Shown: positions 55,962 through 64,000 of the stretch, piece by piece
Layout: each line of letters begins with the position of its first letter
Position numbering within the stretch: the first letter of the stretch is position 1
Source of the DNA: Gliomastix tumulicola
Taxonomy: Eukaryota; Ascomycota; Sordariomycetes; Hypocreales; Bionectriaceae
Direction: 5' to 3'
Assembly: GCA_001599755.1 (NCBI GenBank)
Contig: BCHX01000004.1
Coordinates: 620,001-684,000, forward strand
Length of the DNA stretch: 64,000 bases
Notes under the pieces: generated by a model
What the model was told of the DNA's origin: nothing
The model's database searches: none
The model's input: only the letters and a program-made list of their open reading frames with translations
Position numbers and translations under genes: made by a program

Positions 55962-56515
55962 TCGGTTAGAGTCGTAACCAAACCGTGAGTACCCGTTTTC
56001 GATCGCGATCGGGTGGCGATTGGAGGCTTTGGAGCTTTGTTGCATTTCGTTAGCTTAGCTTAGCCTCGTTGTCGTCGTCGAAGGATCTAGCTCAGTAGCT
56101 CTGGGTGAGGCGTCTGTGACAATGTGAGACAAGGTCACTGCATCGCGGTGCAAACCCGTTCTAGGACCCCTTATCCCACACACACCTTACTGTTTTCTCA
56201 CCCTTATCAAGGGTCCTGGACCCTCAAAGTCCATGACGTACTGCAAGAATAGGCAAGCTGGCCGAAGGAGGGCGGGACAGGGTGTTTGTTGGTTGGCCAA
56301 GTCCCGCTTACGCCCCCGAATTCCCCTTGCTCGCGTGAGACCGCGGCCGTCCGTCATCAAGAGGGCATCACCGATCACGCAACCCCCATGTGATGTGATA
56401 GTAGTAGTCATGAGCCCAGGAGGCAAAATTACGGGATTGGGAAGTGGGATGGGAAGATAAATACTAGTAAGTAGTAAGAAATACAAGTCAGATGTAACTG
56501 TTACATGTCACCCTT

Positions 56516-58056
56516 CTAGAAGGTCCTGGTCTCCCCAATCTCGCACACATCAAAAACGCCCACCTCGGGGATCCCCCGCCGCCGCAGCGCCTCCCTCAGC
56601 AGCCGCGGCGGCTCCAGCACCTCCTCGGCCGTCAGCATCCACGTGCCCCAGTGGATGCCCATGGCCCTCTGGCAGCGCGTGTCGCGGAAGATCTCGACCG
56701 CGTCGGCCGGGTTGGCGTGCATGGCCGAGAAGGCCGCGCGCGGGTGGTACGCGCCGATGGGGATGAGGCCCAGGTCGAAGGGCCCGCGGAGGTCGCCGAT
56801 CTGCTTGAACTGCGGGCAGCGCGGCAGGGAGGCGTACGCCTCGCCGTAGTCGTCGACGCCGTCGGGCACGTGCGGGACGGCGCGGTAGCCCGTGTCGCCG
56901 CCGAACCAGACCGTCTTGGCCATCGTGTCGCCGCCCGAGCGCACGGCCCACGAGCACCAGAGCGTCGTGTCCTTGTCGAAGGGCGTGCGGGCCGACGTGT
57001 GCTGGCAGGGGAGACACGACACCCGCGCCGTGATGCTGGTCTCTTTCCTCTCCTCCTCCTCCTCCTCGCCCCCCAAGCCCTCACGCACCTGCACCGTCAG
57101 ATCCGCCTCCTCCCACCAGTCCAGCTCCGTCACGTTCTGCACCCCCTGCTTCCGGAACCACTTCTCCAACCCCAAGCCGACGAAGAACTGCGCCCGCGGG
57201 TGGTGCTTCTGGATCTCCATGGCCGTCGGGTGCGACAGGTGATCGTAGTGGCTGTGGCTGATGACGACGGCGTCCACGGCCGGCAGGTCCGCGATCTGGC
57301 ACGGCGGCGGCGTGTACCGCCGCGGGAAGAGCAGCGACACGGGCCACGGCGAGCAGCAGTCCTCGAAGACCGGGTCGAAGAGGATGCGCAGGCCCGACGG
57401 GTACTCGACGTAGTAGCACGCGTGCCCGAGCCACGTCGCGCGGATCTTGCCCCCGTCGTCGTCGGAGGATGTCTCTTCGGTTGCAGTAGCAGTAGCAGTG
57501 GCAGTGGCAGTGGCAGTGGCGGGTGTGGTAGCATTGGGGGCCGGAGGAAAGCGGGTAGAGAGGAACTCAGGTTTCACGACGTTGACGGTCGGCGGCGTGC
57601 TGTCCGGGTTCTTCAGCCGGCCGGTAAGCCGGGGCCTGCCACACCACCACCAGATTCATCAGCACAACTGATAAGAAGAAGCCCACATCCATTGACACCC
57701 TCCTCCAACACATCAAAAACATACCATGCGTAGTGCTTGAAGATGGGCGGGTCCCGCCACGAAGGGTACGGGTTCTTGAACTTGACCACGGCCCCGTTCC
57801 TCAGCACATGGTGCGGGTTCCCCACGGCCTCGTCCGGGATGGACGACCGCCCGGGGATCTTGCTGACGGCCGTCGCGAAGGGGGCCAGCGACGAGGCAGC
57901 CATGAGGGGCACGTCCGAGGTGTCGCTGCCGTGACTCAGCGACCGTGTGGCTGAGGGCGTGCGCGTGTTGCTGTTGCTGGGCGACGGGAGGCGCCGCCGG
58001 CGGATGTGGCTGCTGTTGCTGCTGGTTCCTGCCGAGCGCAGGGAGGATGCCCGCAT
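56516..58056 (-). CDS. NAPE-PLD-like metallo-beta-lactamase-fold phospholipase
   Basis: Two exons, 58056-57725 and 57635-56516, with an 89-nt intron (483 aa). The core has the zinc-hydrolase motif HSHYDH (236-241), plus WLGHACYYVEYPSG, ILFDPVFEDCCSP, WFGGDTGYRAVPH, IPIGAYHPR and MGIHWGTWMLTAEE, the pattern of N-acyl-phosphatidylethanolamine-hydrolysing phospholipase D and yeast Fmp30. The enzyme cleaves NAPE to N-acylethanolamine and phosphatidate. The N-terminal ~90 aa are Ser/Arg-rich, which would suit mitochondrial import (Fmp30 is mitochondrial), but this is inference. A Thr/Ala run (ATATATATATATATE, about 150-162) comes from a GCAGTG-type minisatellite. An acceptor-like TGTAG just upstream (about 58140) suggests an additional 5' exon or a leader intron, so the N-terminus is uncertain. 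Confidence 0.88.
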
Positions 58057-59662
58057 AGAAACTCTTCCCCCAGGCGCGGTCCGTCCTTCGCGTGGGTGGG
58101 TGGTGCGATTATCGGATGACTCTTTCTTTCTCTCGGGATCGCCTACAGCCAGACAGGGAAAAAAAAACCACCTCGTAAGCACATCGTATTCACGTCGTAA
58201 AATGACAGAAAATAACCAAGGAAAACCACACCACGCCAAGGGCCCCCCCGTTCGCGACGTGTCAGACGGACGGCCGCCACACACCCTCGCTCGGTCTTCC
58301 CATCAAGCAGGTCAAGAACCACCACCCGCTCAAACTAATCAAGAAAAACGTAGGCCAAGGAACGCCATAATGACACCTAGTACTTACAAGCGACCAACAC
58401 GCACAAACGGACGCGTGAGGAAAGAGAGATGGAATGAAGTAAAAAAAAACCGGAGCAAACCACCCGTCGGATTCGTTAGGCGAGGAGAGAGACGAGAGGA
58501 GGAGGAGGGAGGAAATCCGCCGCGCGCGCCCGTGCGTCCCGTGGCGAGAGTCCGGAGTTGAGGATGGAAACTCCCCAATTGGGAAGCGTAAAACGCAAAG
58601 CTGCAAAAAGGCAATTTCAACGACACACACGCGTCGGGATCTTTGGTCTATTGTTTTAAAAAACAAGGAAAATGGGACGCAGATGTGCACGAGAGGAATG
58701 AGGGGAGAAAAGGAAAAGGGGAGGGAAAAGAGGAAATTAAATAAAATATGCAGCTCCTCCCCAAGTGCTGATGGACTTTAGGTACCTTGAGTTAGTTCTA
58801 GACTTTTGGAGAGTCGCATTCGCACAGTCGGACTTAAGGCTATCCGAGGTGCCCTGGAATTAAAGCTGCGCATTTACGATGGGCTCTCGCACTTTGATGA
58901 ACAACTGTCTGACTCGTGACAGGGATTGTTGCAGCAAACTGTCTCAAATCCCGGGGATGTCGAAAAACAAAATCGTGTTCCTTCCAGCGGTGAACTGAGA
59001 TGCGTCATGGCGTGTTCAATGACAGCACCCTGAGCCTTACAAAGTCGATTGATCAATTGCACAAACGTCATCCTTGGATTGCTGTCCAATTTGGATCCCG
59101 CCCGGATCCTCGAGTTTTGACAGCCCCAGCATGCCTTCTCCGTGCCTTCCGTACCTCTCCAGTCCGTCCCGTATTGGCATACACCGGTAGCAGGTTAATT
59201 GACCTTTTAATCAAAGAATCGCAAAGCACTAAAACGTCACGGATCGATCGATGCGTTCCCCGGCGTTGAAGTAGCAGTGTGCTTGTCATGGGTCTCATTC
59301 CCCAGATTGTGTGTTGACAACTCTAGGGTAGCAGCTCATCACGCTCAAGAATTCCGTTGGCGTTCGTGATGTGTGTAAGATGCACGACAATAGCCCGAGG
59401 AAGGCGATATATACAGCCTCAAGACAATAATTAAGAAATACTCCCCGTGGTATCGAAAAGAATCATTCCCAAACATCAGTCATCGCCCGTCATACAAAAC
59501 TCAAAAGAATCCCCCCTCTTCCTCCCTATTCCAACGCCGTCCAACACCGCGCAGATGTGACACATGAGCAAGCAAGCAAGCTTTTCAAAGAACTTTCCCA
59601 AAACCAGAGCCAGGATAAACAAGAGGTAACACTGCTTCTTCTGTGGTTCGTCAAACATCGCC
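58057..59662. other. Intergenic region
   Basis: About 1.6 kb between the NAPE-PLD-like gene's 5' side and the 3' end of NDC80. A poly-pyrimidine plus TGTAG on the minus strand near 58140 may be the end of a leader intron. No gene is supported. Confidence 0.5.
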
Positions 59663-62018
59663 TCACGCGTCCACCCTGCGGGTGTCGTTGGCGTCGTCCG
59701 TGCCTAGCTCGCGCTCCAGCTCGTCTGTCACGAAGCCCTCGTAGTCGTCGAGGTTCTTCTGCACGTGGATCTTGAACTTGATCACGTCGTTGAGCATGCG
59801 GTCGATCTCCGTGTGCAGCTCCTCGCGCAGTGCATTGGCGCGCAGCACCAGCTGTTCGTATCTGTAAACAAGGTTAGCGAGCTGAAATCGTAGCCCGAGC
59901 CTTGAGGCCACTCACTGCACAGTCGTGTTGATCTCGCGCTGCTCTAGGAGCTGCACCGTCTCCGAAAGCCCCGCGCGCATCCGGGCCAGCTCCCTCTCCA
60001 TCTTCTCAATCTGAGTGTCTGACGACATCTTCTGTGCTTGCGTGACCTCCTTCGTCTTCTCGTACTCCTCCTCTGCCGCTCGCACCCGATGGTTCAGAGC
60101 CTCCACCTCGCCGCGCCTGTCTTCGATGGCTTCCTTGATGCCATCCAGAAGATCGTGGTCCTTCATCATGTCCTCCATCGCAGCGCTGCGTCGTTCTGAG
60201 ATCTCCTTGCGGAGTGAGAGGAAGTTGCCTCGGAGGGATCCGCGGAGGTCGAGATTAAGGATGTGGCCTGGCTGGTACCCAGTCATGGGATCCTCCAGCA
60301 GCCTGTCGGCAGACTGGTTGGTTGATGACTTGAGGAGATTCGACGACGTAAAGTCGGAGTCGTCGCTGACCATCACCTGGAGCTCGTAGTTCTGACCCTG
60401 CGCATTCGCTGCCGTCGCGGGGATGAGGGCGATCTGGTACGCCAGCGTGTTGAACTTGTCCACCGTGCGCTCCAGCTCATCCAGCTTACGGTTGGCCTCG
60501 CCCTCCTTCTCCGTGACTCGCTTCTTCACCTCGTCGAGCCTCTGGCTGGCGTTCTCGATACCCTTCTGCAGCCGGTCGCGCTCGGAGTTCATGCGGTCGA
60601 TATCCTGCATGCTGATCCCCTGGGCGTCTACCGACCTCTGCAGATCGCGACGCTCATCCTCCACCTCCTTCAGCTCCTCGTTCACCTTCTCCAGCTCCTC
60701 CTCGAGGACCTGGATGCGGTTTTCGTACTTCTCCGACCGCTGCTCTGCCAGCATGTTGTACTCCTGGAACTTCGCCTTGTCCTCCTCCATGATCTTGAAG
60801 TGGTGGTCGATCACTGCCGGGTCGGGAGTCGATTTTTCAAGATCGTCGATCTCTTTCAGGAGGCGCGCGTTCTCAGCCTCGAGCATCTCCAGTTCTGTCG
60901 TGTACTTGGCATTGGACTGCTCAAAGGCCGCAGCCATGTCTTCGATATGAGGCTTCAGGACGCGCTCCACGTCATCATCGCCTGCCTCCTCATCCATGGA
61001 GAGCCAGTCCTGATATCCGTTGCTGAGGAATGAGAATATTATCCGATCCCCGCTAGCATCAATCCCGCTCTCCATGCATGCGTCGTCGTACCGGCCGTGA
61101 GCATACCCGTCGAGCATCTGCGCCAGCTGCATCATCCAGTGCAACACACCCAGGAACGTGCTCCAGTTCTGTCCACCAACGGCAGCAATCTGACTCTTGG
61201 TGATGCTCCTCTCGAATGGGTACCGCAGCTGCTTCAGGATCGGCGGCAGCTCCTGGTCGATGTTCTTCTGGAAGCGGTGGCTCGGATCGATCCGGTGGTA
61301 TAGCCACTGGAACATGAAGTTGAAATCCTTCTGTGTCGGGGACTTGAGCACGTTCTGTGACAGCGCGTGCTTCATCTCGACCTCGAAGTTGTTCTGCGTC
61401 ATATAGTCGAGGAGCTCCTGGCCAATGCGCGCCTGGAACGAACGGTCCCTGAGGGGTCGAGGATCGCGGGGCACTCCTGCGACCTGTGGCGTCGCCTGGA
61501 AGAAGCTCTGGTGGGCAATCGGCCCTGGCGCCGTAGACTGACGTGGCCGATACACACTGCTCCGCCTCTCTCCATCCATCGACTGCCGCGGCGCCCTCGA
61601 ACCGGCGGGCGTCATGCCGGACCGCCCCTGCTGCATCGACGACCGCTTCACCGACGACAGGCCCAGATCGGCGAGGTTCGTGCCCGAGGACGAGCGCTGG
61701 AAGTGCGGCTGGTTGGGCCGCGACATGGCGAGGGACTGTCTAGATCCCGACATGGAGCGGGCGTGGCTGCTCGAAAAGTTGGCCGACGTCGTCGTGTTGC
61801 TCGGTCGCTTCATCGTGGAGCCGGGCTGGGGGATGGCAGAGTTCAGATTGAGCGCTCCCAACGTCTAGATGTGCAGTTGCGCAGGCGAGGTCAGCGAAGG
61901 CCACACGGGGGGGAATGCGACGATCGCCTCCTCGGATGCGTGGTGGGATGCGAAATTGAGACCAAGGACGTACCTCTCGAGGCCTGCGGACACTCCACAG
62001 ACCCGTGTCTTGGGACAT
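59663..62018 (-). CDS. NDC80: Kinetochore protein Ndc80/Hec1
   Basis: Three exons: 62018-61974, 61864-59916, 59861-59663 (730 aa). Exon 1 codes only 15 residues (MSQDTGLWSVRRPRE) and joins TLGALNLNSAIPQPG after a 109-nt intron, which restores a typical fungal Ndc80 start. The N-terminal ~115 aa are basic and Ser-rich (the Aurora B-regulated microtubule-binding tail). The calponin-homology domain follows at about 130-280 (RDRSFQARIGQELLDYM, KDFNFMFQWLYHRIDP, WSTFLGVLHWMMQLAQML). Coiled coil occupies about 310-480 and 560-720, with a less charged break between (about 490-550). The Ndc80 complex links centromeres to spindle microtubules. The C-terminal end (ELERELGTDDANDTRRVDA) is acidic. It is head-to-head with PEX14; their ATGs are 444 bp apart. 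Confidence 0.96.
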
Positions 62019-62462
62019 GGTGGGCGAGTTTCTGCTGTGAAATCGCTATGTGGCGGTGGATAAATGTAGGAAGCTCAAGTTAGGTCGGTTCGTGAGGGGA
62101 AGGGACGATTTGCGGTGGTTTGCGACGGATTGTACGGTATCGTGTAGGACGAAGCTTTAGCTGGCGATGGAGGGGACCAAAGAGAAAGTGTTGCTTGGGC
62201 AGAAAGTAAACAAAGGCAAATACGGCCCTTGATTGGCTGGAGAGCTCTCCTAAGTGGGTCGTGTCGTGGCGGGTCCTGATCCTCGCGCGAGCACGTGACT
62301 CGATGGATCTTTGCTGGAGATTCAAGCTGGAGCCGGCACCCGTCATTCAGCTGCCTCGGCCCAAACCGGCCTCTATTTCCTGGCAGTCCCCAAGCCGAGA
62401 CGACCTCCTCTTCATCCCCAATTCTCCTATGAAGTGAAGCCATCGCTGCAAAGTTTGCTACC
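62019..62462. promoter_or_regulatory. Bidirectional promoter region NDC80 / PEX14
   Basis: Exactly 444 bp separate the two ATGs. It includes a CACGTG-type hexamer (GCACGTGA at about 62291-62298). No TATA-like element stands out. Confidence 0.5.
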
Positions 62463-63664
62463 ATGGCGATCCGGGAGGATATCGTGTCCTCTGCGGTAAG
62501 TACCCTCAAGCCTTTCTGTTGCTGGAACTGGTCACTAATCACGACGACAGGCCGCATGTCAGTCAACCCATCTACCCCAAGCCCACGAACATCGAAGCTG
62601 ACCTCCTCCAGTCCTTCAAGATCCAAGCGTCGCATCATCCTCGGTCGAGAACCGCATCGCATTTCTCCGATCTAAGAACCTGACACAAGAAGAAATCGAC
62701 GCGGCCATGTCGAGGGTTGGTGCAGGCCCGCCGCCGCCGCCTCCGGCACAATCAAGCCCAGTGCCTTACTCGGGCGCGCCGGCGCAATACTATCAGCAGT
62801 ACCCTCCCCATGCGTGGCAGCCGCCTCCGTCGCCGCCTAGGCGGGATTGGCGGGACTGGTTCATCATGGCCACGGTTGTTGGTGGTGTGAGCTACGGTCT
62901 CTACTCTCTGGGCAAGGTATGTCCTGGACATGTGATATGGCACTACAGCAAATCTGACAATTCTACAGCGCTACGTTATGCCCCTGGTGGCGCCCCCGAC
63001 CCCAGAGAAGCTGGAACAGGACAAGAAATCGATCGAGGAGCAGTTCGACCGCGCCTTCTCTCTCGTGGAGCAGCTCGCCAAGGACACCGAGACGCTCAAG
63101 GCTGCCGAGCAACAGAGAACAGAGAGGCTAGACACGACGCTATCTGAGCTAGAGACGATCATGTCCGAGCTTAAGACGGCCAACCGACGAAGAGAAGAGG
63201 ATGCCCAGCGCATCCGCGACGAGGTCCAGGCCCTCAAGGACGCCATCCCCAAGGCCCTCAACAACCAGAAGGATCAGGCCGACACCCGGCTGCGCGAGAT
63301 CAACACCGAGCTCACCAGCCTCAAGACCCTCGTGTCCCAGAGGATGACCGCCGCGCCGTCCGTGACCAACCCTCTGCGACCCGCCAGCGCCTTCTCCAGC
63401 TCGGCCTCAACGACTGCGGCCGCCCCTGCTGTTGGTAGCGCTTCCAGCACGACGACGCCGGAGCCCACCGCCCAGCAGCCCACGACGAGCTCGACGCCCA
63501 CGACGCCCGCTGAGACGCCGAAGCCTGTCACGAGCTTCGGACGGACGCTCAACGGTAACGCGAGCGGAAAGGCGTCCATTCCTGCTTGGCAGATGGCCCT
63601 AGCCAACCAGAAGGACAGCTCAAGCGAGGCCTCCAAGGAGAACGAGGCCGGCGCTGCGTCATGA
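62463..63664 (+). CDS. PEX14: Peroxisomal membrane protein Pex14, with a 7-nt micro-exon
   Basis: Four exons: 62463-62495, 62551-62557, 62612-62916, 62969-63664 (346 aa). Exon 2 is a 7-nt micro-exon (GCCGCAT), flanked by CAG and GTCAGT; without it, the N-terminal domain loses two residues and the frame. The assembled start, MAIREDIVSSA-AA-FLQDPS, then ENRIAFLRSKNLTQEEIDAA, is the Pex14 N-terminal domain that binds the WxxxF/Y motifs of the Pex5 receptor. A Pro-rich stretch with PPPPPPAQ follows, then a single hydrophobic segment (WFIMATVVGGVSYGLYSLG, about 96-114), a coiled coil (about 130-225) and a Ser/Thr/Pro-rich tail. Pex14 is the central component of the peroxisomal import pore. Head-to-head with NDC80. 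Confidence 0.96.
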
Positions 63665-64000
63665 GGGTAGTGGGTGGGATGCATGGGACTTTTTGCCTTT
63701 TTCGGATGTAATAATACAGCGTTAGGGAATTTCAATATGTGGCTTTTGCTATTTTGGACGATCATGTTACAACGTGGGACGAGGAGACGGTGTGACGGCA
63801 GCGCATGGGTTTCTCGAGACGGCGGTGGCTGCTGGTGATTGGCTCGGATACATGTAAAGGTCCGGCCTGTCGTGCAACCTGCAACTCGGGGCGCCATGCG
63901 TGCAATCATGGATGGACTGGGATCCTTCATGCCCATAGGGCGCTTGGTTTGGACAGCGACCGGCTGGGCAGAGGAGGCGACTGCGGACGATGGCCAAGGG
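63665..64000. other. 3' flank of PEX14 to window end
   Basis: The 336 bp contain no supported gene. Confidence 0.5.

Larger units (their letters stand above)
54767..56515. other. Intergenic region with palindromes
   Basis: About 1.75 kb. It contains an (AC)n run at 55411-55439, a perfect 22-bp palindrome at 55940-55961, a 12-bp palindrome CGATCGCGATCG at 56000-56011, and three TTAGC units near 56049-56063. No gene is supported. Confidence 0.5.

Noticed and set aside
56651..57733. Long plus-strand frame (360 codons) opposite the NAPE-PLD-like gene
   Set aside because: Its composition (Arg/Val/Ala runs) is that of antisense GC-rich DNA; the minus strand carries the HxHxDH enzyme.
1..64000. 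Biosynthetic megasynthase, CRISPR array, or prokaryotic-style defence cluster
   Set aside because: No polyketide or peptide synthetase domains, no regularly spaced repeats, and introns show a eukaryotic fungal genome.

Overview
The window is nuclear DNA from a filamentous ascomycete, most likely a Sordariomycete (subphylum Pezizomycotina). The evidence is GC-rich coding sequence, many 44-109 nt introns with GTANGT-type donors and CTAAC/CTAAT branch sites, a nuclear tRNA-Pro with an intron after the anticodon, and fungal families such as a TOK-type potassium channel, L-galactonate dehydratase, GPI18, NCR1/NPC1, Pex14, Ndc80 and Rad10. No genus can be fixed from sequence alone. All gene models below were built by hand by joining open frames across consensus splice sites; every joined CDS is divisible by three.

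Layout. 1-5.0 kb: a partial minus-strand gene runs off the left edge, divergent from a large AAA ATPase of the fungal DUF7025 type. 5.3-10.8 kb: an UNC-93-like MFS transporter is divergent from a TauD-like Fe(II)/2-oxoglutarate dioxygenase, which is followed by a phytanoyl-CoA-dioxygenase-like enzyme; this may be a small metabolic module. 11.5-15.8 kb: an orphan protein with an internal duplication, then a two-pore K+ channel whose first intron appears to be GC-AG. 16-20.9 kb: a gene-poor stretch holding a doubtful 59-aa ORF, the tRNA-Pro and a decayed reverse transcriptase of a non-LTR retrotransposon. 20.9-28.8 kb: a cytochrome P450, a GFA-family protein, a short N-filled assembly gap, a small secreted protein and a monocarboxylate-type MFS transporter. 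28.8-31.2 kb is again gene-poor.

31.2-44.5 kb: an alpha/beta-hydrolase-like protein, the sterol transporter NCR1 convergent with the GPI-anchor mannosyltransferase GPI18, an 1147-aa orphan, and gaaB (D-galacturonate catabolism) with a TATA box and GaaR-like upstream motifs. 46.4-54.8 kb: a disordered orphan, Rad10/ERCC1, a secreted GH47 alpha-1,2-mannosidase and a Gln/Tyr/His-rich low-complexity protein. 56.5-63.7 kb: an NAPE-PLD-like metallo-beta-lactamase-fold hydrolase, then the head-to-head pair NDC80 and PEX14; PEX14 contains a 7-nt micro-exon.

Most genes are ordinary housekeeping or metabolic genes. The most unusual items are a dispersed ~50-65 bp repeat found four times in intergenic DNA, the internally duplicated orphan, the 7-nt micro-exon, the inferred GC-AG intron, the transporter/dioxygenase/dioxygenase neighbourhood, and the retroelement relic. 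I found no clear secondary-metabolite megasynthase, CRISPR array or novel defence system.
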